Shown: positions 10,604 to 19,587 of the stretch, in pieces | Layout of the letters: each line of letters begins with the position of its first letter | Numbering within the stretch: the first letter of the stretch is position 1 | From: Sphingopyxis yananensis | Lineage (GTDB): Bacteria; Pseudomonadota; Alphaproteobacteria; Sphingomonadales; Sphingomonadaceae | NCBI RefSeq assembly: GCF_020687785.1 | Contig: NZ_JAJEWI010000010.1 | Coordinates: forward strand, 434,001 to 498,000 | Length of the DNA stretch: 64,000 nucleotides | Direction of reading: 5' to 3' | Notes under the pieces: model-generated | What the model was told of the DNA's origin: nothing | Seen by the model: only the letters and a program-made list of their open reading frames with translations | Database searches by the model: none | Translations under genes and position numbers: made by a program

Positions 10604-11335
10604 TTGGCTAAGATACGTTGGCCTTTAGTCGCACGCCGGTTCCACAAGTGGCTCGCCCTTGTGGTCGGTGTGCAAGTCTTGGCTTGGTCGTTGACCGGAT
10701 TTTACATGGTGGCGATTAATATCAGCCACATTCATGGTGATCATCTGGTGAAAACACCAGCCGCACAGCCTTTTGATCTCAGCCAGTTGGTGTCGCCGTC
10801 ACAGATTGTGACGGCGGCCCCAACCGCCAGCGAAATCAGCTTGACGCGCCGATTGAACCAAGCCGTCTGGAAAGCGGTTTCGCCCGATGGTCCGGCATTG
10901 TTTGATGCCAAGACTGGCGAGAAACTGGCTCCGCCGAATGAGGCAGAGATTAAGCGCTATGCCCAAGCCCTTTATACAGGGGATGGGGACATTATATCTG
11001 TTCGTTTGCTGACCAAGGGGTTGCAGGAAACGGGCGGACGCAAACCGCCATTTTGGCAGGTTGAATTTGAAGGGTGGAACCGCCCAACGCTATATTTGTC
11101 TGCGCAAACGGGCGAGCTGATGGCCAAGCGTCATTTCGCATGGCGTGGCTTTGACATCGCATGGATGCTGCACATCATGGATTATGATGAGCGGTCGGAC
11201 GTGAACAATTTGTTGCTGCGTACCGTAACATGGCTGAGCTTTGGCATGGCGGTGAGCGGTGCATGGCTGTTGTTCTGGGCCTTTCCGCGCAAACGCAAAA
11301 AGAAAAAAGCCGTGATCAAGGAGCAGGGCGTATGA
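10604..11335 (+). CDS. PepSY domain-containing membrane protein (first of two)
   Basis: This is a 243-residue protein of the PepSY-associated membrane family. A membrane helix near residues 15-37 is preceded by R-R-F-H-K-W-L-A. A periplasmic part contains D-A-K-T-G-E-K and a Y-L-S-A-Q-T-G-E-L motif, each typical of PepSY. A second helix lies near residues 205-230 and the tail is strongly basic (R-K-R-K-K-K-K). I took the TTG start at 10604 because the only nearby ATG leads to a stop after ten codons, and an AGGATGAGG purine stretch precedes it. It lies 15 bases after the receptor and overlaps the next gene by 4 bases. Such proteins are often linked to reduction or release of iron from siderophores. 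The function here is inferred. Confidence 0.85.
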   Translation: MAKIRWPLVARRFHKWLALVVGVQVLAWSLTGFYMVAINISHIHGDHLVKTPAAQPFDLSQLVSPSQIVTAAPTASEISLTRRLNQAVWKAVSPDGPALFDAKTGEKLAPPNEAEIKRYAQALYTGDGDIISVRLLTKGLQETGGRKPPFWQVEFEGWNRPTLYLSAQTGELMAKRHFAWRGFDIAWMLHIMDYDERSDVNNLLLRTVTWLSFGMAVSGAWLLFWAFPRKRKKKKAVIKEQGV

Positions 11336-12078
11336 GCAAATTTCGCCTTTCTCCCTTGATGTTCCGGAAAATCCACAAATGGGTGGGTTTGGTGCTGGGC
11401 CTGCAATTTATTTTGTGGACACTCAGCGGGTCGATGATGGCCTTGTTGGATAAGGACAAGGTTCGTACCCATGGCAGCCATGATATGGCGGCCCATGGCC
11501 ATGTGTTGCCGCAGGGGGATTATTTTGATCCCGCGAAATTGGCGGAGCATGGCCCTGTGTTGGGCGTCAATATCGTCGATTTGATGGGCTATCCTGTCTA
11601 TGAAGTTCGCACGCCGCGCGGCGTGAAGCTGGTCGACGCAACGGATGGCACCTTGGTCAAGGTGGATCCAGATACCGCGACCTATGTCGCCCAAATGATG
11701 CTGAACGCGCCGGTCGCCAGCGTGGAGCCGATGGCGCGGCCCAATTTGGAAACCCGCGATCATAGCGGCCCGATGTGGCGCGTCAATTTCGCGGATGAAG
11801 ACAATAGCACCGGATATGTTTCGGCACAGACGGGGCGTTTTCTGGAACTGCGGAACGATTATTACCGGACATGGGATTTCTTCTGGATGCTGCACAATAT
11901 GGATTATGCCAATCGTGCCAGTTTTAACCATCCACTGATCATTTTTGTGGCCTTTGGCACATTATGGCTGTCGATCACAGGTTTTTACCTGTTGTTCAAA
12001 AGCTTTAACAAAAATGATTTCCGCTGGTTACGCCGCCGGAAAAAGCCTGTGATTCGGGTGATCAAAGAGGCAGCGTAA
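11332..12078 (+). CDS. PepSY domain-containing membrane protein (second of two)
   Basis: This 248-residue paralogue of the preceding gene has the same plan: R-K-I-H-K-W-V-G-L leading into an N-terminal membrane helix, periplasmic PepSY repeats (V-D-A-T-D-G-T-L; Y-V-S-A-Q-T-G-R-F), the motif D-F-F-W-M-L-H-N-M-D-Y-A, and a C-terminal membrane helix. Its ATG overlaps the upstream TGA (ATGA). Although the frame is open further upstream, the N-terminus aligned with the first paralogue supports this start. The pair probably works as a heteromeric inner-membrane partner of the receptor. A terminator follows 25 bases later. Confidence 0.87.
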   Translation: MSKFRLSPLMFRKIHKWVGLVLGLQFILWTLSGSMMALLDKDKVRTHGSHDMAAHGHVLPQGDYFDPAKLAEHGPVLGVNIVDLMGYPVYEVRTPRGVKLVDATDGTLVKVDPDTATYVAQMMLNAPVASVEPMARPNLETRDHSGPMWRVNFADEDNSTGYVSAQTGRFLELRNDYYRTWDFFWMLHNMDYANRASFNHPLIIFVAFGTLWLSITGFYLLFKSFNKNDFRWLRRRKKPVIRVIKEAA

Positions 12079-12102
12079 AAATTATATCCGCTGATCATGA
12101 AG

Positions 12103-12140
12103 AAAAAGGCCGCTGATCGATAGGATCGGCGGCCTTTTTT
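12103..12140. terminator. Bidirectional intrinsic terminator
   Basis: The stem AAGGCCGC-T-GATC pairs with GATC-G-GCGGCCTT around a 5-base loop, with a single mismatch. It has a run of A on the left and six T on the right. It ends the plus-strand PepSY operon. Read on the other strand it also ends the cytochrome c gene, whose TAA lies in the T-run. Confidence 0.85.
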
Positions 12141-12600
12141 ACTCGGACTGGGATTGGATATAGGCAATGATATCTGCACGGTCCAAGGGATGGGCAACGC
12201 CGCTGAATTGCATGGTTGTCGCGGGGATCATGGCTTTTGGATTTTTCATCCATTGATCCAATGTTTCGGCGTCCCAATGTCCGGCATAATCGCGCAGCAT
12301 GGCGGTGTAGCCAAAACGCGGACTGTTTGTCGCAAAGGGTTGATTGTAAATATTATAAAGATTGGGACCGCCAATGTCGGGCGCATTGGGACGGATATGG
12401 TGGCAGGCCGCACATTGGGTGAATTTGCGCGCGCCGATTTTGGGGTCTGCAACGCGCATTAGGGCCGATAGATCTGGATTGGGGCCAGCTTGTGCCATCC
12501 GTTGGTCGCGGCTGTCGTCGCCGCCGCCGCAAGCCGCAAGCGAGAATGTGGACAGGGCCAAAAGGGGAGCCCGAAAAAGCGAAGATAGGTGGGTCATCAT
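12139..12600 (-). CDS. Class I c-type cytochrome, lipoprotein-like
   Basis: This 153-residue protein starts with a signal peptide ending in a lipobox-like L-A-A-C (Cys24), so it may be lipid-anchored on the periplasmic side. One haem site, C-A-A-C-H (about residues 63-67), is present. P-A-T-T-M-Q-F-S-G, about 60 residues later, supplies the likely axial methionine. The ending R-A-D-I-I-A-Y-I-Q-S-Q resembles small soluble cytochromes c of respiratory chains. It is an electron carrier, but its partner is unknown. It lies 195 bases after the sulfatase gene on the same strand and may or may not share its transcript. Two adjacent ATG codons are possible starts. Confidence 0.88.
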   Translation of the reverse strand: MMTHLSSLFRAPLLALSTFSLAACGGGDDSRDQRMAQAGPNPDLSALMRVADPKIGARKFTQCAACHHIRPNAPDIGGPNLYNIYNQPFATNSPRFGYTAMLRDYAGHWDAETLDQWMKNPKAMIPATTMQFSGVAHPLDRADIIAYIQSQSE

Positions 12601-12795
12601 GGTGGCGCGTTAGCCTGAGTTGGTGCCGCTGAATATGGGGCGAATTGACCGAGGCGGACGGTCGCAGAAAAAACGACCCCAGTGAAGGCTGCACTGCGGT
12701 CGGAGGGGGCAAAGTGGTCGAAAGGGGGCCCGTTCATGCCATCCACAGCGCGGCATGGGCGGCGCTGTGAATGGCGATGTTGGACGGAATGATAA

Positions 12796-14505
12796 TCAGA
12801 CTGGCTGGTTGTAAATTTCCGTCGGACCGGGATATTCGCGGCCATCGTCCACGCCAATTTCGCGGGCGACCAGTGCATTGACCATTTTGTTCAGCCGCAG
12901 AATATTGTCCCGCTGCTTGCGGTCATAGGCCAGATTGACCAGTTCATTCGGGTCGGCCACCGTGTCATAAAGTTCCAGATCGTTCATCGCGCTGAGCGTT
13001 TTCCAATCTTGAGGCTGATGGTGGTGGGCTGGCGCAAAATAGCGGGCAAATTTCCAGCGGCCGTCATGGACACCGCGATGCAAGCGGCGCTTGCTGAGGT
13101 CAAACTGGCGCGCATAATCCGGTTCGCCCGTTGCCAATTTGGCACCGCGCGCATCCTTTTCACTGGACGGTTCCCACATATGCGCGACGGCATAGTTGAA
13201 CAAATGCCCATATTTATCCCGCGCCGTTGGCGCATCGGGGGATGCCAGCAAGGCGGATACGTCAATCCCCGGAAGATTGGGGTAACGGGACGCGATATCT
13301 TGGTTCGATAGCCCTGCAAGGGACATTAGGGTTGGCGCGATATCGACCGCACCCATTAATTTCTTCGTAGTACGCCCGCCCGCAAAATCGGGGTGAACGA
13401 TGATCATCGGAATATTGGTTTCCTCGCGATAGATGGTCGCGCCTTTTTGACGCAGGCCATGTGCGCCTGCGCGTTCGCCATGATCGCTGGTGTAAATGAT
13501 GATCGTATTGTCCATTTGGCCGCTTTCCTTGAGCGCCCATAACAATTGATCAATGCGGCGGTCGACGTCACGCAAGCAATTGTAATAATAGTTGATGAAA
13601 CGATGCCATGACGCTTCGTCATCGTGACGCATTTCACCGTAAAAACGGTTGTTCAAGTCCCGAATAGCGCGGTGAGCTTCGGGTTTGGTGGACAGATCGT
13701 CTTTGTAAAAGCTTTCTGGCAGATCAAAGCCATTATTTTCTTCATATAAGGGATCGCCAGGTTCGCGGCGCAGCGGGCCAAGCGCATTGGGGTGCGGGCG
13801 GCTGTCGGCTTGTTTACCGGTTGCGTCATAGAACATGATGTCATGTGGGTTCACCAGACCGACCACCTGAAACCATGGCTTGCCACCGGCTTTGTCGCGG
13901 CGAACATAGTCGAAGATGCTGCGTGCGGCGTCGCCAGCAACAAATTTGTCCGAACGGTAACCGTCCCATGTCAGGCCCAATTCTTCGCCGTCAAAGCCAT
14001 AGTCATGAAAGCCATATTTCAGCATCGCATCTTCGGTGGACGGATAAATAGGGCCGGTGATCCGCGTCCAGTTTCGGTCATGGTTGATGCGGCTAAGGTG
14101 CCATTTGCCCTTGTAGCAGGTATAATAACCAGCATCTTGCATCATATGACCCAAGGTCGGAATATCTTCGGCGGCAACAGGGTGGGGTGCGTTGTCGCTG
14201 TTCAGGAACAGTCCTGAACGCTGGGTGTGCTGGCCTTGGAAAATTGTGCCGCGCGATGGGGTGCAAGGGGTGGTGTGAACGTGGAAATTTTCTACCAACA
14301 GGCCGCGCGACATAAGTTCGCGGTGGGCGGGCAGTTTTTCCAACAAGCCTTTGGGATAGCTGGCGATGCTTTGTTCTTGGTCTGTTACGATCATCAAGAC
14401 GTTATATTTTTTGCCGTTTTTGGCAAAACTTGGCATGGCAATCCCCGCTGCCGCCAGCGCCCCGATACCGCCAACAAATGTGCGGCGATTAACATCCCAA
14501 TTCAT
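12796..14505 (-). CDS. Tat-exported sulfatase (formylglycine type)
   Basis: This 569-residue alkaline-phosphatase-superfamily sulfatase hydrolyses a sulfate ester in the periplasm. It begins with a twin-arginine signal (N-R-R-T-F-V-G-G, cleavage probably after P-S-F-A). The catalytic block T-T-P-C-T-P-S-R-G-T-I-F-Q-G (around residue 81) has the C-x-P-S-R core whose cysteine is converted to formylglycine. Metal ligands appear in I-V-T-D-Q near residue 41 and Y-T-S-D-H-G-E-R around residue 330. Its substrate is unknown. It is close in style to choline- and aryl-sulfatases. The gene follows a TonB receptor on the same strand, so a sulfated ligand could be imported and desulfated. GGGAGA precedes the ATG. 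Confidence 0.92.
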   Translation of the reverse strand: MNWDVNRRTFVGGIGALAAAGIAMPSFAKNGKKYNVLMIVTDQEQSIASYPKGLLEKLPAHRELMSRGLLVENFHVHTTPCTPSRGTIFQGQHTQRSGLFLNSDNAPHPVAAEDIPTLGHMMQDAGYYTCYKGKWHLSRINHDRNWTRITGPIYPSTEDAMLKYGFHDYGFDGEELGLTWDGYRSDKFVAGDAARSIFDYVRRDKAGGKPWFQVVGLVNPHDIMFYDATGKQADSRPHPNALGPLRREPGDPLYEENNGFDLPESFYKDDLSTKPEAHRAIRDLNNRFYGEMRHDDEASWHRFINYYYNCLRDVDRRIDQLLWALKESGQMDNTIIIYTSDHGERAGAHGLRQKGATIYREETNIPMIIVHPDFAGGRTTKKLMGAVDIAPTLMSLAGLSNQDIASRYPNLPGIDVSALLASPDAPTARDKYGHLFNYAVAHMWEPSSEKDARGAKLATGEPDYARQFDLSKRRLHRGVHDGRWKFARYFAPAHHHQPQDWKTLSAMNDLELYDTVADPNELVNLAYDRKQRDNILRLNKMVNALVAREIGVDDGREYPGPTEIYNQPV

Positions 14506-14534
14506 GAGATTCTCCCATTACGATATTATATAAT

Positions 14535-14562
14535 CCCCACCGCCCGAAATAGGACGGTGGGG
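14535..14562 (-). other. GC-rich hairpin between receptor and sulfatase genes
   Basis: CCCCACCG pairs perfectly with CGGTGGGG, extended by two more pairs after one mismatch, around a 6-base loop. There is no clear U-run after it on the minus strand. It could trim or protect the receptor part of the mRNA, or reduce read-through into the sulfatase gene. It is a weak terminator at best. Confidence 0.5.
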
Positions 14563-14570
14563 CAGGTGTT

Positions 14571-16829
14571 TTAGAATTTCACCGAGAAATCGACACCAAA
14601 TTCGCGTGGTGCCTGATAAAATTGTGAAATGGGTGTGTTGCCCGCATTGGTCGCGCCGGAAATGACCTTTTTGTCGGTCAAGTTGGTGCCATAGGCGGTG
14701 ACTTTCCATTGATCATCCTGACCAGCGAAGGAAATGCTGGCGTTCATCAGGACGACTTCATCACGGAAATATCCCGGATTATTGCTGCGACCCCATGTGT
14801 TATAACGCGCGGTGTAGCGGGCATCGCCGTGCAACTTAACTTCACCAAAGCTAGCGGGAATAGCGTAATCCAGCGACAGGCTACCGCTCCATTTGGGCGC
14901 ATTGGCAAAAACAAGATGCGAATTGTCGACAGGGACTGCGTAGTTTCCGGTCGGGACGCCGTTGAGGATCACCGGTGTAGCGGGGCCGCATTGACCCGGA
15001 TCGGTCTGACTGGTCGTAAAGACGCCATCGACATCGGCACAAAAGTCCGTGTAGCGGGCGTGCAGATAGGCCAAGTTGGTCCCAATGGTGAAGCCTGATG
15101 CCGGACGCAGCAGCGTTTCAATCTCGAAGCCATAGATTTTGGCGGCGGCGATATTGGTCGTGATATTTTCAGCGCGCACCGCGCCCATTTTGGTTACCGA
15201 CCCTTGCAGGTCTTTGTATTTGTTTACAAAGCCAGCAATGTTGAAGCGCAATAAACGATCGAACAAATCGGTTTTTGCACCCACTTCAATCGCGTTGACA
15301 CGTTCTGGATTATAGGGGCCGACATTTTCTGCGATGGTGCCGCGCGAATTATATCCGCCAGCCTTATAGCCTTGGGAATAATTGCCATAGACCATGATAG
15401 ACGGGGTCACTTCATAGTTCACCGTCAGGCGCGGTGTGAATTCCGACCATGACGCTTCAAATGGATTGGCAAAGGACGATGTTTGCGTTCCGCTGTTAAA
15501 GACTTGGGACGCAATATGATATTTTTTACGGTCGTGGCTGTAACGGCCCCCGATGGACAGCGTCAGCCCGTCGGCGGGGTGGGCGTTGACCAGCATGAAT
15601 GCGGCATAGCTTTCGGTGTTTTGGTTGAGCTGTGCGCGCGTCGTGAGGGTTGGGCTGGCCAATACCGTGCTATATTGGCGCCATTCGTCCGTTTGATAAT
15701 AGACACCCACAACAAAATCGACCGGTTCGCCCGCTGGCGATGCATAACGCAGTTCCGCCGTTTTGGCTTCGCCGGAAAAATCACGGGTCACGTCCAATGC
15801 GGGGGCGGGATGGATCAAGCCATCATAATCGCCGCGCGTGACATAGGTTTGATGGCGATAGCCAAGAACCGCCGTCAGGCTGCCATAGCCCAGATCCAAA
15901 TTGGAGGTTAGCGAACCACCATAGGTTTCGGTATTGGCATAGGGGTCGAAAAGGCTGGCGGTTTTATAAACGTCGGTCTTGGTTTCATCGGGCAGCAAGT
16001 CCCAGTTGGGGTCGCCATTGTCCAGAACATGCGGCGCGGGGCCCGCTGTTTTTTGCTTCAACCAATCGACCACCAGCGTGGTGTTGAAAGCACCACCACG
16101 ATCATAGGCCAGCGCACCGCGCAGCGACTTGACGTTGCTGCCGTTCAGACGATTTCCGGTGATGACGTTGCGCGCATAGCCATTATAATCGCGGACGTTG
16201 ACAGCCAGCTTTGCCGCCAAAGCGCCATCCGCGAATAGGCCGGTGTTGATCTTGCCACGAACCTGCTTCAGCCCAAATGAACCAAGCGACAAGCGAACTT
16301 CGCCGCCAAAGTCATCGGTTGGGCGCGCGCTGATGATGTTGATGGTGCCGGCCAGATTATTTTTGCCGAACAATACACCCTGTGGGCCTTTTAGAATCTC
16401 GACCCGTTCGACGTCGAACAGATCGAGCATGGTGCTGGATACGAAGGGAATGTAAACGCCGTCGATGATCGTGCTGACTTTGGGATCGGCGTTAGGGTCT
16501 GGATCGGCGCTGCTCATGCCGCGAATGGAGATCATGGGCACGTTGGCGACAAGACCTTGTGTTTGTAGCACGACGTTGGGCACAACACCGTTCAGGCTGG
16601 TGATGTTGGTGCTGCCGCTGGCTTCGACCATTTCTGCGTTGAAGGCGGAAATAGCAATTGGCACGTCTTGAATGCTTTCGGAACGGCGCTGAGCCGTTAC
16701 CAATATTTCACCATATTCATTGGCGCTATCAGCCGAACTATTGCTTTGCGCCTCGGCAGCATAAGCCTGCGGCGCCATCACCGAAATAGCAGCAGCAGCG
16801 GACGACAGATATAATAACTTCAAATTCAC
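14571..16829 (-). CDS. TonB-dependent outer-membrane receptor
   Basis: This receptor of about 752 residues has a signal peptide (cleavage probably after A-Y-A-A, near residue 25), a TonB-box-like G-E-I-L-V-T-A-Q-R-R, a plug with S-I-R-G-M and G-V-L-F-G-K-N-N-L-A-G-T-I-N-I, and a barrel ending in V-D-F-S-V-K-F. The S-I-Q-D-V-P-I-A-I-S-A-F block is common among receptors of sphingomonads and caulobacters. A TTG and a GTG are adjacent at the start. I chose GTG because GGAGG lies 6 bases before it but only 3 before the TTG. It is followed after a hairpin by the sulfatase gene, which suggests a sulfated substrate. That link is inferred. Confidence 0.92.
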   Translation of the reverse strand: MNLKLLYLSSAAAAISVMAPQAYAAEAQSNSSADSANEYGEILVTAQRRSESIQDVPIAISAFNAEMVEASGSTNITSLNGVVPNVVLQTQGLVANVPMISIRGMSSADPDPNADPKVSTIIDGVYIPFVSSTMLDLFDVERVEILKGPQGVLFGKNNLAGTINIISARPTDDFGGEVRLSLGSFGLKQVRGKINTGLFADGALAAKLAVNVRDYNGYARNVITGNRLNGSNVKSLRGALAYDRGGAFNTTLVVDWLKQKTAGPAPHVLDNGDPNWDLLPDETKTDVYKTASLFDPYANTETYGGSLTSNLDLGYGSLTAVLGYRHQTYVTRGDYDGLIHPAPALDVTRDFSGEAKTAELRYASPAGEPVDFVVGVYYQTDEWRQYSTVLASPTLTTRAQLNQNTESYAAFMLVNAHPADGLTLSIGGRYSHDRKKYHIASQVFNSGTQTSSFANPFEASWSEFTPRLTVNYEVTPSIMVYGNYSQGYKAGGYNSRGTIAENVGPYNPERVNAIEVGAKTDLFDRLLRFNIAGFVNKYKDLQGSVTKMGAVRAENITTNIAAAKIYGFEIETLLRPASGFTIGTNLAYLHARYTDFCADVDGVFTTSQTDPGQCGPATPVILNGVPTGNYAVPVDNSHLVFANAPKWSGSLSLDYAIPASFGEVKLHGDARYTARYNTWGRSNNPGYFRDEVVLMNASISFAGQDDQWKVTAYGTNLTDKKVISGATNAGNTPISQFYQAPREFGVDFSVKF

Positions 16830-17304
16830 CAAAATCCTCCCCTTTGATTGGCCAACGGACGCGTTTTTACGCTACCGAAACACACCAAGGGCGTGCGGTT
16901 ACTATGGCCATCCAAATTTCACGTTCAGAAGCAGAGATTCCGCCATTTTGGCCGATATACCAAGCGTCACAAAGGCGTCTTGCGCGCCCAGCATAGCTAT
17001 GACGTCAGTTTTTTATCATCTGATTCCGACTGTTAGCTTAATGGTCTAAAATAATACTTCAATAGCTAAGTATTATTTTTTGGAAATTTTGAATTCGTCG
17101 TTGAATATCATATTCTTATGGGTTTTCGAGCGGTGATGGCTGGCTGGATTGTGGCGGTGACATGCGATACGGCACTATTGTTTTTGCGGTGTTGCCACGC
17201 GCATCGCGATGGCTTGTCCGGTTCATGTACCGATATGCGCAAAACAAGACCGGCCTATGGGCACGCAATATTTTGCTGTTTGTTGTAAGGGCTTGGGGAA
17301 GGGG
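16830..17304. other. Intergenic region upstream of the receptor, with an AT-rich dyad
   Basis: No credible gene is seen in these 475 bases. They hold the promoter of the minus-strand receptor, the palindrome TGACGTCA near 17000, and the long AT-rich dyad listed separately. The side next to the tRNA genes receives their 3' ends. Confidence 0.6.
17048..17079. promoter_or_regulatory. 12-base perfect inverted repeat, 8-base spacer
   Basis: AAAATAATACTT (17048-17059) is repeated in reverse complement as AAGTATTATTTT (17068-17079) around CAATAGCT. It lies about 220 bases upstream of the receptor start. It could be a regulator-binding site, or, read on the plus strand where extra T follow, a weak AT-rich terminator. 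The perfect match over 12 pairs is what supports it; no function is known. Confidence 0.5.
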
Positions 17305-17380
<76 letters not shown>

Positions 17381-17427
17381 ACAGGCGTTTTCACGCGTGG
17401 GTCAATGACGAACATTGACTTTGGTAA

Positions 17428-17503
<76 letters not shown>

Positions 17504-17663
17504 ATGCCGATTTGGGCGGCATTGCCGTAACCAAGAGAGCTTCTCGGCTGCGGTGGGGGGCCTTTAACAGTGGCATTTGGTCATGGCAATATATTTATCG
17601 GAAAATTTTACAAATTTTTGAAAGTAACGGGATAAATGGAAATTATGATGACGTGCTGGTCGC

Positions 17664-19565
17664 TTAATATCCGCTGCCTGTGCTGGCCGATCCGCCGGCT
17701 TTCCACGCGGCATAGCCACGATCCATTCGGTCCTTGATATTGCCACCCCAGCCTGCTTCAAAACCTTCGAGGGCCTGCATTGCCTTTTCCCTGTCATAGA
17801 GGAACGTGAAGATATCTTTGGCGATGGGGGCGGCGGCACGCGACCCACCCATGCCATGTTCGATCACCACCGATGCGGCATAGCGTGGGTTTTCCACCGG
17901 TGCGAAGCACACAAAGAGGCCATGGTCACGATATTTCCACTCGCCGCCCTGACCACGGGAACCAGAGGCCAAGCCGCGCACCTGCGCTGTGCCTGTTTTT
18001 CCGCCCATGGTTATGCCATCAAGCGGCAGGCGGCTGCGTACGGCGGTGCCCGCACCATTTACCACTTGGTTCATTCCCGCACGGGCGACAGCCAAAGCTT
18101 CGGGCATCAGCGGCAGGGGGGCATTGTCAAATTGTCGGTTAATCAGCCGAGGATATAGCGCCTTACCAGAGGCGATGCGCGCAACCATGACGGCAAGTTG
18201 CAGGGGATTAGCCAGCACATAGCCCTGACCAATGACGGCGTTTAAAGAATCCGATTTTGACCATTTTTGGTCATAGCGGCGCAATTTCCATTCGCTGTCG
18301 GGTATGGTGCCATAGCGTTGGTTGCTGCCGGCCAGTTGATATTCCTCGCCCAATCCCAGCATACGGGCGATGGGGGCAATGGCGTCATAGCCCAATTGGT
18401 CGCCCAGCCAGTAAAAATAGGCATTGCAGCTTTTGGCAATCGCGGTTTGCATGTCGATGGTGCCATGGCGGCCCATGCAGCGAAAAAAGCGATTGCCCAG
18501 ACGATAGCCACCATTGCACGTATGGCGATGGCTGGGGTCGATGCCAGCTTGCACGGCCGCGATCACTGCCATGGGCTTGAGGGTGGACCCCGGCGGATAG
18601 AGGCCGCGCGTGGCTTTGTTGATCAAGGGTTGATGGTCGTCGGTGGTCAGCCACTTATATTCATTGGAACTGATACCATCGGAAAAGCTGTTGGGGTCAA
18701 AGCTGGGCATCGAGACGAACGAGAGAATGTCACCATTGGTGCAATCCATGACAACAACTGCGCCGGATTCACGGCCCATACGGCGGGCAGCAAATTCCTG
18801 TAAGTCGCTGTCGATGGTCAGATGGACGGTTTTGCCCTGAATATCGCTTTGGGAGCTGAGTTCACGCACAACGCGGCCACCGGCGGTGACTTCTACGCGC
18901 TTTGCGCCCGGCTTGCCCTTCAGCATGGGTTCGAAATATTTTTCCAAACCATCTTTGCCGATTTTGAACCCCGGCGTGACATAGAGGGGGTCCCGCGCGA
19001 CCTTATATTCCTCGGAATTGGGGGTGCCGACATAGCCAATCAAATGGCCGACAGCCGCACCTGCGGGGTAATTGCGGGCAAAGCCGCGCTGGGGCGCTAC
19101 GCCCTGTAAATCGGGCAGGCGTACAACAATCGCCGAATAATCTTCTTCGTTCAGAAATTCTTTGATCGCGACGGGTTGGAAGCCGGATGCGTGGTTCAGG
19201 TCGCGGTTGATACGCTCCATCTGATCGCCGTCCAGCTTGAGCAGTGTTTGCAGCTGACCCAGCACCAGTTCGCGATCTTTGAGCCGGTCGGGGATGATGT
19301 CGACGCGCAGGGACACCCGATTATCCGCCAAAGATTTTCCGTTGCGATCAACGATCCAGCCACGGCGCGGCGGCACCATCGTTAAGTTGATGCGATTGCT
19401 GTCGGATTGCAGCATATAACGATCATTATCGACGACCGCCACATAGCTTAGGCGGGCGACCAAGGCCGCCCCCAGCACCGCTTGCCCGCCGCCAACCAAA
19501 ATGGACCGACGGGTGAAGGTAAAGCCACGCGAGGCTTCGGTGATGGGAAGTTTCTTGCTGCGCAT
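17664..19565 (-). CDS. mrdA: Penicillin-binding protein 2 (peptidoglycan transpeptidase)
   Basis: PBP2 is the class B transpeptidase of the elongasome, cross-linking side-wall peptidoglycan in the periplasm. The 633-residue protein has a short cytoplasmic tail, a membrane helix (residues about 21-43), a dimerisation domain containing R-G-W-I-V-D-R-N-G (residues 68-76), and the transpeptidase domain. The active-site serine is in S327-T-L-K, the second motif is S-C-N, and the third is G-K-T-G-T-A-Q. It is the last gene of mreB-mreC-mreD-mrdA, 22 bases after mreD. In many relatives rodA comes next, but here tRNA genes follow. Confidence 0.97.
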   Translation of the reverse strand: MRSKKLPITEASRGFTFTRRSILVGGGQAVLGAALVARLSYVAVVDNDRYMLQSDSNRINLTMVPPRRGWIVDRNGKSLADNRVSLRVDIIPDRLKDRELVLGQLQTLLKLDGDQMERINRDLNHASGFQPVAIKEFLNEEDYSAIVVRLPDLQGVAPQRGFARNYPAGAAVGHLIGYVGTPNSEEYKVARDPLYVTPGFKIGKDGLEKYFEPMLKGKPGAKRVEVTAGGRVVRELSSQSDIQGKTVHLTIDSDLQEFAARRMGRESGAVVVMDCTNGDILSFVSMPSFDPNSFSDGISSNEYKWLTTDDHQPLINKATRGLYPPGSTLKPMAVIAAVQAGIDPSHRHTCNGGYRLGNRFFRCMGRHGTIDMQTAIAKSCNAYFYWLGDQLGYDAIAPIARMLGLGEEYQLAGSNQRYGTIPDSEWKLRRYDQKWSKSDSLNAVIGQGYVLANPLQLAVMVARIASGKALYPRLINRQFDNAPLPLMPEALAVARAGMNQVVNGAGTAVRSRLPLDGITMGGKTGTAQVRGLASGSRGQGGEWKYRDHGLFVCFAPVENPRYAASVVIEHGMGGSRAAAPIAKDIFTFLYDREKAMQALEGFEAGWGGNIKDRMDRGYAAWKAGGSASTGSGY

Positions 19566-19587
19566 AAAGATGAGTTTCGGCGGGAGT

